Source: Micromonospora ureilytica
GTDB lineage: Bacteria; Actinomycetota; Actinomycetes; Mycobacteriales; Micromonosporaceae
Length of the DNA stretch: 64,000 nucleotides
Reading direction: 5' to 3'
NCBI RefSeq assembly: GCF_015751765.1
Contig: NZ_JADOTX010000001.1
Location: 3,720,001-3,784,000, forward strand
Part shown: positions 19,835-28,012 of the stretch, piece by piece
Layout: each line of letters starts with the position of its first letter
Position numbering within the stretch: position 1 is the first letter of the stretch
Notes under the pieces: model-generated
What the model was told of the DNA's origin: nothing
The model's database searches: none
The model's input: only the letters and a program-made list of their open reading frames with translations
Made by a program: the position numbers and the translations under genes

Positions 19835-20569
19835 ATGGAGTCTCTCGACACGGTGCTGGCCGCGCACCGCGCGTACCTGCTCGGCTGGAACATCGGCGTC
19901 GCCGGAGGGCCGGACCTCCCGACCTACCGCAGCGAGGTGCCGCACGCACCCCTCAACGGCGTGTTGCGGGTGGTCGGGCGCACACCGCAGGACGCGCTGG
20001 CCGAGGCCCGGAAGCGCCTGCACGGCGTACCCCGGATCTGGTGGGTTGGCCCGGACAGCGACGCCGGCACCGCAGCCGGTCTGACCTCCCTCGGCGCGGT
20101 GGAGGTCGCCCGCATGCCGATCATGACGGTGGGGATCGGGGAGGCGGCCGATGTTCCGGCTCCCGCCGGCGTGCACATCGCCGAGACCACCGACCTCGCC
20201 GCGTTCGTTCCGGCCTACGCCCGGGTGTCCGGAATCCCGGCGGACGGCGTGGCGGCGACGATCGAACGGGAGAAGGCGTTCACCGGCGACGGCACCGTGC
20301 TCCGGCTGGTCGGCCGCCTCGACGACGGTCGGGTCGTCGCAACGGCCGTCGCCTGGATCAGCCACGGTCTGGTGACGCTCTACTTCGTCGGCACCCAGCC
20401 CGAACAGCGCCGCAGGGGCATCGGCGCGGCCATGACCAGGGCCGCCCTCGATCTGGCCGCCGAGCGGGGTGCCCGCACCGCCGCCCTCACCTCGTCGGCC
20501 GTCGGCGAGTCGGTCTACCGCGGCCTCGGTTTCCGGCCGGTGGGCGAGTTCCGCCTGTTGACCTTCTGA
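19835..20569 (+). CDS. GNAT-family N-acetyltransferase
   Basis: 244 residues. The C-terminal half is the GNAT domain: ATAVAWISHGLVTLYFVGTQPEQRRRGIGAAM (acetyl-CoA motif QRRRGIG) and GLGFRPVGEF at the end. The N-terminal 110 residues form an additional, poorly recognisable domain. Start ATG 19835. It is divergent from the TetR gene. The acceptor substrate cannot be predicted. Confidence 0.85.
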   Translation: MESLDTVLAAHRAYLLGWNIGVAGGPDLPTYRSEVPHAPLNGVLRVVGRTPQDALAEARKRLHGVPRIWWVGPDSDAGTAAGLTSLGAVEVARMPIMTVGIGEAADVPAPAGVHIAETTDLAAFVPAYARVSGIPADGVAATIEREKAFTGDGTVLRLVGRLDDGRVVATAVAWISHGLVTLYFVGTQPEQRRRGIGAAMTRAALDLAAERGARTAALTSSAVGESVYRGLGFRPVGEFRLLTF

Positions 20570-20605
20570 GAGCGAGTGCGCACGGCCCCATTGACTACGG
20601 AGTTC

Positions 20606-20619
20606 AGACAGCGTTGTCT
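20606..20619. promoter_or_regulatory. Short dyad in front of the winged-helix gene
   Basis: AGACA (20606-20610), four bases, TGTCT (20615-20619), lying 28-41 bp ahead of the GTG at 20647. A TTGACT at 20591-20596 could be a -35. A possible autoregulatory operator; weak evidence. Confidence 0.25.
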
Positions 20620-20646
20620 TTTACTGCCGCCTGGGGAGGTACGACA

Positions 20647-21195
20647 GTGATCGACGATGTGTCCCTCGTGTTCTGCGTGACAGCTGACGTGTCGGTGCGC
20701 GAGCGGATGGTCCGGCGCCTGGACGGCCTCGGCACCCTGGTGATCTGCGCCGACCTCGCGGAGTTGCAGGCGATGATCGGCGGGCCGATCATCAGCGGGC
20801 CGGCGCGGGTCGCCACCTCCCCCACCGCGTCCGCGACCGCCCCCGCTCCGGTCGCCGTCGACCCCGCCGCAGTCGCCCCAGCCGTCGGCGTGGCCGGCCG
20901 GATCAGCCTCGGTGACCTCACCATCGACCCGCTCGACCACAGGGTGACGTGGCGCGGAGAACCGCTGGCCCTGACCCGACTCGAACGCAACCTGCTCACC
21001 CAACTCGCCACCGCACCGGTCGGAGTCTGGACGTACGAGAGGCTCTTCGAATCGGTCTGGGGCTGCGCGTTCCTCGGCGACACGTCGATCCTGCACTCGG
21101 CAGTGAAGCGGTTACGTCGCAAACTGCGCGCCGCCGACGACAGGTTGCGCGTACACACCGTTCGGAGCATCGGCTACCGGCTCAGCGTCGACTGA
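20647..21195 (+). CDS. Winged-helix transcriptional regulator (OmpR/PhoB-type DNA-binding domain)
   Basis: 182 residues. The C-terminal 95 residues are a clear Trans_reg_C domain: ISLGDLTIDPLDHRVTWRGE, then LTRLERNLLTQLAT, the recognition helix SILHSAVKRLRRKL and RSIGYRLSVD. The N-terminal about 45 residues (VSLVFCVTADVSVRERMVRRL) look like the start of a receiver domain but no full receiver or phospho-acceptor Asp follows, only an Ala/Pro/Val-rich linker of about 35 residues. It is therefore an orphan, probably not controlled by phosphorylation. GTG 20647 follows GGGGAGG; it ends just before a strong hairpin and the second tRNA cluster. Confidence 0.85.
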   Translation: MIDDVSLVFCVTADVSVRERMVRRLDGLGTLVICADLAELQAMIGGPIISGPARVATSPTASATAPAPVAVDPAAVAPAVGVAGRISLGDLTIDPLDHRVTWRGEPLALTRLERNLLTQLATAPVGVWTYERLFESVWGCAFLGDTSILHSAVKRLRRKLRAADDRLRVHTVRSIGYRLSVD

Positions 21196-21215
21196 TGACG
21201 TGGCGCCACAAGCGA

Positions 21216-21252
21216 AACGGCTCGTCACCGGGTCTCCCGGTAACGAGCCGTT
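21216..21252. terminator. Bidirectional hairpin between winged-helix gene and tRNA-Val
   Basis: AACGGCTCGT (21216-21225) pairs with ACGAGCCGTT (21243-21252), and ACCGGG (21227-21232) with CCCGGT (21236-21241), one mismatch, 3-base loop. It can end the regulator transcript (plus) and the Gly-Cys-Val tRNA transcript (minus). Confidence 0.75.
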
Positions 21253-21258
21253 CTCCTC

Positions 21259-21333
21259 TGGTGGGCGATACTGGGTTTGAACCAGTGACCTCTTCCGTGT
21301 CAAGGAAGCGCGCTCCCACTGCGCCAATCGCCC
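21259..21333 (-). tRNA. tRNA-Val (GAC), second copy, CCA encoded
   Basis: Identical to 16317-16391 including the encoded CCA (21259-21261). Acceptor GGGCGAT/ATCGCCC, anticodon GAC. Confidence 0.95.
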
Positions 21334-21346
21334 GTGCTTGTTGCCG

Positions 21347-21417
21347 AGGTGGGGACGGGATTTGAACCCGCGTACACGGCTTTGCAGGCCGTTGCCTCGC
21401 CTCTCGGCCACCCCACC
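21347..21417 (-). tRNA. tRNA-Cys (GCA)
   Basis: Minus strand. Acceptor GGTGGGG/CCCCACC, anticodon stem ACGGC/GCCGT around CTGCAAA giving anticodon GCA, T-loop TTCAAAT, discriminator T, no encoded CCA. It lies between the Gly and Val copies of the second cluster and is absent from the first. Confidence 0.95.
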
Positions 21418-21451
21418 GAGGTTGCCCCCGTCATACGTGGCGGCAGCTCCG

Positions 21452-21524
21452 AGCGGACGACGGGATTCGAACCCGCGACCCTCACCTTGGCAAGGTGATG
21501 CGCTACCAGCTGCGCTACGTCCGC
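21452..21524 (-). tRNA. tRNA-Gly (GCC), second copy
   Basis: Identical to 16419-16491. It is first in the Gly-Cys-Val minus-strand transcript. Confidence 0.95.
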
Positions 21525-21557
21525 ACGCCCCCGGACGTTCCCGGGTGACGGATGAGA

Positions 21558-21587
21558 ACTTTAGCCGAGCCGGTGTTTGACTGCCAA
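21558..21587 (-). promoter_or_regulatory. Candidate promoter of the Gly-Cys-Val tRNA cluster
   Basis: On the minus strand TTGGCA (21587-21582) and TAAAGT (21563-21558) are separated by 18 bases; the -10 lies 33 bases before the tRNA-Gly 5' end. The first cluster has a similar TAGAGTTCACC at about the same distance (around 16517-16527) but no matching -35. Confidence 0.5.
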
Positions 21588-21911
21588 CTCGGGGTCGCCT
21601 CGGCGCGTCTCGGGTGGCCGGGGCTGGGCAGGAGCCACTCCCGGCGAGCTTCCTAGGGGGCTGATCTGGTGCGCGAATGCGGCGCCGATCGTTACCCTCC
21701 GACATCGCTAGGCAATGATCGTCATCATCACGTCGCATGGCCGACCATCGACGTCTCCGCGGCGCGGCACCGGGCAGCGGACCTCGACGAACACTCCCCC
21801 TGGAACGACCGACGGCACCCGGAGGAAGTGTCCGGCTTCCGACTCTCACTGCGCGGATCGGCGCGTGGTGGTAACTGTTCGTGTTCAGTCGGATGGGCTA
21901 CGGTAACGGTC
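21588..21911. other. Intergenic region before the TetR gene
   Basis: Upstream of the tRNA promoter and before the TetR-type gene at 21912. Open frames continue upstream of the regulator start without family features, so I see no gene here. No clear repeat or RNA element was recognised. Confidence 0.4.
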
Positions 21912-22514
21912 GTGACGAGACGTGCGGCCGAGATCCGCCTGGATGCCCTGCTGCGCACCGCCTGTGACGTGATCGTGGAGCGCGGTCTGGCCAACACCCG
22001 GACGGCGGACGTGGCGAATGCCGCGGGCGTGAGTCAGGCGTTGGTTTTCTACCACTTCGCCACCAAGGAGCGGTTGCTCGCGCAAGCCTTCGCGTACGCG
22101 GTCGAACAGGACCTGGCCCGACTGGACGTGGTGACCCGCTCCTCGGCCCCACCGCTGACCAAGCTCCGCCGGATCCTCAAGCTCTACACCCCGGCCGGGC
22201 GGGCGACCTCCTGGTCGATGTGGATCGACGGCTGGTCCGAGTCGCTGCGTACCCCCGAGTTGGAGAAGGTCTCCCGGCGGCTCGACCTGCGCTGGCGGCA
22301 GGACCTGGCCGCGGTGATCACCGCCGGGGTGGCCGACGGCACCTTCCAGTGCGCCGACCCCGACGGGGCCGCCTGGCGGATCAGCGCGGTGATGGACGGC
22401 CTTGCCGTCCAACTCGCCGTGCACGACCGGGTGATCTCCCGCCGGCAGTTCGGCGAGTGGGTCCGGCTGGTCACCGCCCGAGAGCTCGGCCTGGACCTGA
22501 CCGACCTGGACTGA
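21912..22514 (+). CDS. TetR-family transcriptional regulator (BetI-like)
   Basis: 200 residues from GTG 21912 (VTRRAAEIRLDALL). Helix-turn-helix ACDVIVERGLANTRTADVANAAGVSQALVFYHFATKERLLAQAF at about 14-57; the C-terminal domain has a tryptophan-rich stretch (TSWSMWIDGWSE), as in TetR_C_6/BetI-type regulators. The start is chosen where similarity to the family begins; the open frame extends upstream. It is 82 bp ahead of the TIGR03086-type gene on the same strand. Target and ligand are unknown. Confidence 0.9.
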   Translation: MTRRAAEIRLDALLRTACDVIVERGLANTRTADVANAAGVSQALVFYHFATKERLLAQAFAYAVEQDLARLDVVTRSSAPPLTKLRRILKLYTPAGRATSWSMWIDGWSESLRTPELEKVSRRLDLRWRQDLAAVITAGVADGTFQCADPDGAAWRISAVMDGLAVQLAVHDRVISRRQFGEWVRLVTARELGLDLTDLD

Positions 22515-22596
22515 GCTGGGCGACCAGCACCGATCCCCCGCACCAGGCCGGGCAAAACGGGCTCGGCCCGCCCCGCCGACCGGAACAATCGGCAGC

Positions 22597-23178
22597 ATGG
22601 ATCTCCTGGACGCGTACCGCCGGAGCCTGGCCGAATTCGTCGACCGGGTGGACCAGATCGAGCCCGCCCAGTGGTCCGATCCGACGCCCTGCTCGGACTG
22701 GGACGTCCGCACGCTTGTCAACCACGTGGTGACCGAGGACCGGTGGAGCGTTCCGCTGCTCGCCGGCCGGACCATCGACGAGGTCGGCAACCGGCTCGAC
22801 GGTGACCAGCTCGGCGCCGACCCGATCGCGACGGCGCGGGAGGCCGCCGCGCAGGCCGAGATCGCCGCCACCCACCCCGGCACGATCGACCGCACCGTGC
22901 ACCTCTCCGGTGGCGACACCCCGGCCACCGAGTACCTCCAGCAACTCCTCGCCGAGCACCTCGTGCACGGCTGGGACGTGGCGGTGGCGATCGGCGCGCA
23001 GCCGCGGCTCGACCCGGACGCGGTGCACGCCGCCGCCCAGTGGTTCGCCGGCCAGCTCGACACCTACCGGCGCAACAACCTGGTCCACACCGGCGTACGG
23101 GTGCCCGACGACGCCGACGAGCAGGACCACCTGCTGGCCGCGTTCGGTCGCGACCCCGACTGGGCGCCGAGCCCCTGA
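22597..23178 (+). CDS. TIGR03086-type protein (maleylpyruvate isomerase N-terminal/DinB-like)
   Basis: 193 residues. PTPCSDWDVRTLVNHVVTED near residue 30-50 is the hallmark of actinobacterial MDMPI_N/TIGR03086 proteins, with a metal-type His in NHVV and further His residues in EHLVHGWD. These proteins share the DinB four-helix fold; some are mycothiol-dependent enzymes, which would suit an actinomycete, but the reaction of this branch is unknown. It may be cotranscribed with the TetR gene. Confidence 0.87.
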   Translation: MDLLDAYRRSLAEFVDRVDQIEPAQWSDPTPCSDWDVRTLVNHVVTEDRWSVPLLAGRTIDEVGNRLDGDQLGADPIATAREAAAQAEIAATHPGTIDRTVHLSGGDTPATEYLQQLLAEHLVHGWDVAVAIGAQPRLDPDAVHAAAQWFAGQLDTYRRNNLVHTGVRVPDDADEQDHLLAAFGRDPDWAPSP

Positions 23179-23317
23179 CCAATCTCGATCTGTTGGTGTG
23201 GTAGCGGCTCGGGACCTTGCCGTGACCTTGGGAGACTGATATCCACAGATGCGCATGCGTCATCGCGCAGCTGTGGTCGGCGACTCGCCGGCCATCTCGC
23301 TCCCACGAGGAGGTCCC

Positions 23318-26248
23318 GTGCCACAACCGGAATGGTCACCCCCGATGAGCCGGCGTCGACGCCGGCTCATCGCCATCCTGGCGACGACGGCGACGGTCGC
23401 CGCGCTGCTCCCCACCGGCGTGAGCACCGCGGCCCCCACCGGCGGCGCGGCGTCCGCCGAGCGCCGGTCCGGGCCGTTCGCGGAGGGGCACGCGCCCGCC
23501 GACGCCGACAACCGCACCGGTACGGCGGCACCCGACACCCGCCAACGCGGCCTGGCCCGCGCCGTCGACCCCGACGTCCGGTGGAACCGGCTCGGCACCC
23601 CGCAGGCGCTCGGCACCGGTCGCACCCCGCTCGCCAGCGGGCTGCCCGCCGACCCGGAGGCCGCCGCCCGCGCGTACCTGGCCGCCAACCGCGACCTGTT
23701 CGGCATGGACGCCGCCGCGGTTGCCAGCATGGAACGGGTGCTGGTCCGGCCGATCGGCAACGGCACAGTGGTCACCCTCCGGCAACGCTTCGGCGACCTG
23801 CCCGCCGGGCCGGACGGCCTCGTCACCCTCGCGGTCGCCGGCGGCACTGTGCTCTCGGTCAGCTCCTCGCTGGCCCGGAACACCGGCGCACCAGCGCCGG
23901 CCACCCGCACCGCCGAGCAGGCGTACGCTGCCGCGCTCGCCGACGCCAAGCTGACCGCCAGCGCGGTGGCCAGCCACACCATCCGATCGGTGGCCGTGCC
24001 CACCCCGCTGGACGGACCCCGGGCCGCCTACGAGGTGACCATGATCGGCGCGGACACCGAGCATCCGGCCGCGTTCACCAGCTATGTCGATGGCGGCACC
24101 GGGCAGGTGCTGGTCCGTGAGGACCTCGTCGACTTCGACTCCGACAACCCGAGCTGGGCCGTCTTCCCGGCCACCCCGCCCCGCGACCTCGGCCCCGGGC
24201 AGGACCCCCGGGTGCGCTGGTGCGGCGACCCGACCCCCGGTTGCCAGGCGGCCTTCCGCGACCCGGCCACCGGCCAACCGTGGGACGTCGACGCGGCCAC
24301 CGGCACGCCGACCTTCACCTCGCGCGGCAACTCGGCCAACACGGTGTTGTCCTGGGGTGCGAGCACCCCTGTCGTTCCGGCACCCACCAGCCCGGAACGC
24401 CGCTACGAGTACCCCTTCACCGACCAGTGGCACCAGGCCAAGTGCAACCCGAGCGTGTTCACCTCCGCCCAGCGCAACGACGCGGACGCGTCGATCGCCA
24501 ACCTCTTCGCCATGCACAACCGGATGCACGACTGGTCGTACCAGTTGGGCTTCACCGAGTCGGCGTGGAACCTCCAGGCGGTCAACCTCACCCCGTCCGG
24601 GCTCGGCGGTGACGCCGAGCAGGGCCGTGCCCAGCAGGGCGCGCTGAGCGGCAACCGGAACAACGCCAACCAGGGCACCCCGCGCGACGGGCTGCCGCCG
24701 ACCACAAACATGTACCTCTGGCAGCCGCAGGCCGGCGGGCCGTACCCGCCGTGCGTGGACGGCGACTACGACATGACGGTGATCGGCCACGAGTACACCC
24801 ACGCGATCACCAACCGGATGATCGCCGGCCCGGACAGCGGGATCGGCGGCCACCAGGGCGGTGCGATGGGTGAGTCGTGGGGCGACCTGCTCGCCGCCGA
24901 GTACCTCTTCCAGCACGGTCTGCGCGCGCCCGGCGAGTCGCCCTTCGTCACCGGCGGCTACGTCACCGGCAACCTGGTCAGCGGCATCCGCAACTACGAC
25001 CTGAGCCGCAGCCCGCTCAACTACTCGGACATCGGCTACAACACCGCAGGTCCCGCCGTGCACGCCGACGGGGAGATCTGGGGCGCCACCAACTTCCGGG
25101 TCCGCTCCGCCCTGGTCAAGCGGTACGGCCTCGGCACCCCGCAACGGCAGCTCGACTGCGCGCAGGGCAAGGTAGCGGCGGATCAGTGCCCGGGTAACCG
25201 GCGCTGGTCACAGCTGGTCTTCGACTCGTTCCTGCTGCAGGCCGCCAGCCAGGTCAGCATGCTCGACATGCGGGACAACATGCTCACCGCCGACCTGCTC
25301 CGTTTCGGCGGCGCGAACCAGGACCTGATCTGGGCCGAGTTCGCCCGCTCCGGCATGGGCCGGGACGCCGCCACCTTCGGCGCCGGCGACACCGACCCGA
25401 CGCCGAGTTTCGCCTCGCCGCGCGGTGGCAACGCGACGCTCACCCTGCGCCCGCGCGGGGACAGCGCCGACGCGCCGATCCGGGTGTACGTGGGGGCGTA
25501 CGAGGCGCGGGCCGTGCCGGTGGCCGACACCGACCCGGCGACGCCGATCCCGGACACCGTGGAGATGGTGGCCGGCACGTACGACCTGCTCGCCGTGGCT
25601 CCCGGCTTCGGGCACCAGCGGCTCAGCGTGGTCGCCAAGGCCGGTCAGGACGGGTACGTCGACCTGCGGATGAGCCGCAACCTGGCCTCCACCGCGTCCG
25701 GCGCCACAGTGACCGGCGACGGGGTCAACCTGGACCGGGTCGTCGACGACACCGAGGCGACGAACTGGGCCTCCCTGGACGGGGTGGCCGGCCGGCAGCT
25801 CACAGTGGCGCTGCCGGGCGACGCCGCGCAGACGGTCAAGCGGGTGAACGTCAGCGCGATGCTGCGCCCGGCGATCACCGGCGACGCCGACACGGGCGCC
25901 CAGAACGCGCTCAGTGCCCTGCGCTCGTTCGCGGTGTCCGCCTGCAACGCGACGACCACCGACTGCGCGGACCCGACGCGGTGGCAGCGCATCTACACCA
26001 GCGCGGGGGACGCGTTCCCCGGCGGGGCGTACCGGGCGTACAGCCGCGACATCAACCTCCGGACGTTCGCGGTACCCACCACCCTCGCCACCCACCTGCG
26101 ACTCGAGGTGCTGGCGAGCCAGTGCACCGGCGGCCCGAACTACGCGGGTGAGCAGGACGACGACCCGGCCACGACGACGGACTGCGCGACCGCCAGTCCG
26201 GCCCGGAGCCAGGTCAGGATCGCCGAGTTCCAGGCGTTCGCGAAGTGA
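23318..26248 (+). CDS. Secreted M36 (fungalysin-type) metallopeptidase
   Basis: 976 residues from GTG 23318 (GAGGAGG at 23307-23313); ATG 23345 is an alternative nearer the signal peptide. Twin-Arg-like basic start SRRRRRLIAILATTATVAALLPTGVSTAAP followed by a propeptide with an FTP-like part (about 95-250). The catalytic zinc site is GHEYTHAITNRM (HExxH at 491-495) with the third ligand Glu519 in GAMGESWGDL. The last 150 residues form a beta-rich module with paired cysteines (NATTTDC, QCTGGPNY), likely a discoidin-like or cell-surface binding domain. It should be a secreted, self-processed protease. It ends at a perfect 15-bp hairpin. Confidence 0.92.
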   Translation: MPQPEWSPPMSRRRRRLIAILATTATVAALLPTGVSTAAPTGGAASAERRSGPFAEGHAPADADNRTGTAAPDTRQRGLARAVDPDVRWNRLGTPQALGTGRTPLASGLPADPEAAARAYLAANRDLFGMDAAAVASMERVLVRPIGNGTVVTLRQRFGDLPAGPDGLVTLAVAGGTVLSVSSSLARNTGAPAPATRTAEQAYAAALADAKLTASAVASHTIRSVAVPTPLDGPRAAYEVTMIGADTEHPAAFTSYVDGGTGQVLVREDLVDFDSDNPSWAVFPATPPRDLGPGQDPRVRWCGDPTPGCQAAFRDPATGQPWDVDAATGTPTFTSRGNSANTVLSWGASTPVVPAPTSPERRYEYPFTDQWHQAKCNPSVFTSAQRNDADASIANLFAMHNRMHDWSYQLGFTESAWNLQAVNLTPSGLGGDAEQGRAQQGALSGNRNNANQGTPRDGLPPTTNMYLWQPQAGGPYPPCVDGDYDMTVIGHEYTHAITNRMIAGPDSGIGGHQGGAMGESWGDLLAAEYLFQHGLRAPGESPFVTGGYVTGNLVSGIRNYDLSRSPLNYSDIGYNTAGPAVHADGEIWGATNFRVRSALVKRYGLGTPQRQLDCAQGKVAADQCPGNRRWSQLVFDSFLLQAASQVSMLDMRDNMLTADLLRFGGANQDLIWAEFARSGMGRDAATFGAGDTDPTPSFASPRGGNATLTLRPRGDSADAPIRVYVGAYEARAVPVADTDPATPIPDTVEMVAGTYDLLAVAPGFGHQRLSVVAKAGQDGYVDLRMSRNLASTASGATVTGDGVNLDRVVDDTEATNWASLDGVAGRQLTVALPGDAAQTVKRVNVSAMLRPAITGDADTGAQNALSALRSFAVSACNATTTDCADPTRWQRIYTSAGDAFPGGAYRAYSRDINLRTFAVPTTLATHLRLEVLASQCTGGPNYAGEQDDDPATTTDCATASPARSQVRIAEFQAFAK

Positions 26249-26250
26249 CA

Positions 26251-26284
26251 CCGTGGGGCCGGCGGTTGTCCGCCGGCCCCACGG
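26251..26284. terminator. Perfect 15-bp hairpin, bidirectional terminator
   Basis: CCGTGGGGCCGGCGG (26251-26265), loop TTGT, CCGCCGGCCCCACGG (26270-26284). It lies between the convergent metallopeptidase and anchored-protein genes, 3 bases after one stop and 6 bases before the other. Confidence 0.85.
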
Positions 26285-26290
26285 CCCCGA

Positions 26291-27184
26291 TCAGCGGTGC
26301 GCCCGCCGCCAGGGGTCGGCGACGGCCGGGCGCTCCCAGCGCCGGTCCACCGGGGGCTCGTCGGTCTCGTCGGCGTCCCCGGCCCCGGCCCGGGTCAGGT
26401 GGCGCAGTCGCAGCAGCAACCCCATCCCGAGGAAGAGCAGCAGCCCGCCGAGCAGGAACGCGAGCTGCACCACGCCGAACGCGCCGGACTGCGAGACCGG
26501 GCGGTTGGCAGCCGGTGGCGCGGCGTCGGCCGGGTACTCCGCCACCGGCTCCTCGGTCGCCGTACTCTCGCCCTCGGTCGGCGTACTCGCGGATTCGGTG
26601 GGCTCCGGCGGGGTCGCCGTCGGCTTCGGTGTGGCGGTCGGCTCGCCGCCCACCCCCACCACCGAGCGGGTGGCGGTCTGCCGGGCCAGCAGGCGCAGGT
26701 TGGCGTCGTACGCCTCGGCGGCGAGAGTGACCCGCCCCTGGGTGACGTCCTCGTCGAAGGCCACCCGGTAGCGGGCCGTGACAGTGCGGCCCGGGCAGAG
26801 CGTGCCCGGGTCGAGCTGCCGGTCGGTCAGCCGGGCCACGTCACCCTCGGTACGAATCTCCAGCGGGAAGTCGCCGGCCTCTTCCACCCGGTCCATCTTG
26901 ACCTGGTCGAGCCGGAGGCCCCCCTGCACGCTGAGCACCATGGACCAGCGCACCTTCGCGCACCTGGCGCGCCGGTCCGTCTGGGAGACCACAGCGGAGA
27001 TCGTCCGCACCTGCTCGCCAGCGGTGAACCGCCCCGGCAGCCCGCTCATCTCGGTGGTGAAGGCCGCCTGTGCCGGGGCGGCCACCGCCAGCTCCACCCC
27101 GCTCAGACAGGCCAGCACCACCCCTGCCCTCAGCGCATACCGCCACACCGTCACCACCGCCGCCCTCCGTTCGGTCGCCTCCAC
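26291..27184 (-). CDS. Secreted protein with Thr/Pro/Glu stalk and C-terminal membrane anchor
   Basis: 297 residues from GTG 27184; a later GTG would place the signal sequence nearer the start. N-terminal signal (ALRAGVVLACLSGVELAVAAPAQA), a beta-type outside domain of about 150 residues with three cysteines, then a low-complexity stalk rich in Thr, Pro and Glu (about 190-235), a single transmembrane helix (FGVVQLAFLLGGLLLFLGMGLLL) and a charged tail. No LPXTG motif is seen. I do not recognise the family; a cell-envelope protein with an exposed head is the safest reading. Confidence 0.75.
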   Translation of the reverse strand: MEATERRAAVVTVWRYALRAGVVLACLSGVELAVAAPAQAAFTTEMSGLPGRFTAGEQVRTISAVVSQTDRRARCAKVRWSMVLSVQGGLRLDQVKMDRVEEAGDFPLEIRTEGDVARLTDRQLDPGTLCPGRTVTARYRVAFDEDVTQGRVTLAAEAYDANLRLLARQTATRSVVGVGGEPTATPKPTATPPEPTESASTPTEGESTATEEPVAEYPADAAPPAANRPVSQSGAFGVVQLAFLLGGLLLFLGMGLLLRLRHLTRAGAGDADETDEPPVDRRWERPAVADPWRRAHR

Positions 27185-27334
27185 CCCGCAACGCTAGAAG
27201 CGGGACACCCGCCCGACCAGACGGGTGTGTTCGCACCGGACGGCAAGGACGGGGCGGGTTTTCACCGACCGTGGTGAACCGGTCACCACTCCCCCGCGAC
27301 ACGCCGGGAGTCGGGCCGCTGGGAGAATCACGCC

Positions 27335-28003
27335 GTGTCCGAGCTCTCCAGCACGTTCGTCCGGCTGCACGCCCGGCTGGCCCCGGTTCCCTTCGTTCCC
27401 GAGGTGCTGTTGCACCAGGCGGACGAGCCGATCGGACTGTGGGAGCTGACCGAGGGCGAGTTCTCCAGCGACCGGCCGCCGCCGTTCTGGGCGTTCGCCT
27501 GGGCCGGCGGGCAGGCCCTCGCCCGCTACGTGACCGACCACCCGGAGCTGGTCGCCGGCCGCCGGGTGCTCGACCTGGCCTCCGGCTCCGGCCTGGTGGC
27601 CATCGCCGCCGCCCGCGCCGGCGCGGCGTCGGTGCGGGCCGTCGAGGTGGACGAGCTGGCGGTCGCGGCGGTCGCCCTCAACGCCGAGGCCAACGGGGTA
27701 CGCGTCGACGCCGAGTTCGGCGACATCCTCGACGGCGACGCCGGGGACGCCGAGGTGGTGCTCGCCGGGGACGTCTTCTACAGCGATGCGATGGCCCGCC
27801 GGGTCCTGCGGTTCCTGCTGCGCGCCGCCCGGGCCGGCGCTCCGGCGCTGGTCGGTGACCCCGGCCGGGCGTTCCTGCCCCGGGACCGCTTCGACGAGGT
27901 GGCCGCGTACGACGTGCCGGTGCCGGAGGCGCTGGAGAGTGTGCGGGTGAAGCGCACCACCGTCTGGCGGCTGCGGGCCGGGCTGCCGGGGGCCTCCGGC
28001 TAG
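27335..28003 (+). CDS. Class I SAM-dependent methyltransferase (Nnt1/METTL-like)
   Basis: 222 residues. PPFWAFAWAGGQALARYV (about 49-66) followed by the SAM motif VLDLASGSGLVAIAAARAGA and acidic loop AVEVDELAV, then VVLAGDVFYSD. This arrangement matches bacterial relatives of ETFB lysine methyltransferase and predicted nicotinamide N-methyltransferases. A protein-lysine target is possible but not shown. The start is GTG 27335. The stop is 9 bp before the P450 start, so the pair is likely cotranscribed. Confidence 0.85.
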   Translation: MSELSSTFVRLHARLAPVPFVPEVLLHQADEPIGLWELTEGEFSSDRPPPFWAFAWAGGQALARYVTDHPELVAGRRVLDLASGSGLVAIAAARAGAASVRAVEVDELAVAAVALNAEANGVRVDAEFGDILDGDAGDAEVVLAGDVFYSDAMARRVLRFLLRAARAGAPALVGDPGRAFLPRDRFDEVAAYDVPVPEALESVRVKRTTVWRLRAGLPGASG

Positions 28004-28012
28004 CGTGTCCGG

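Noticed and set aside
16317..21524. Genomic island between the two tRNA clusters
   Set aside because: No integrase, att-like tRNA 3' repeats with an adjoining integrase, transposase or composition shift was seen; the genes between are ordinary chromosomal types.
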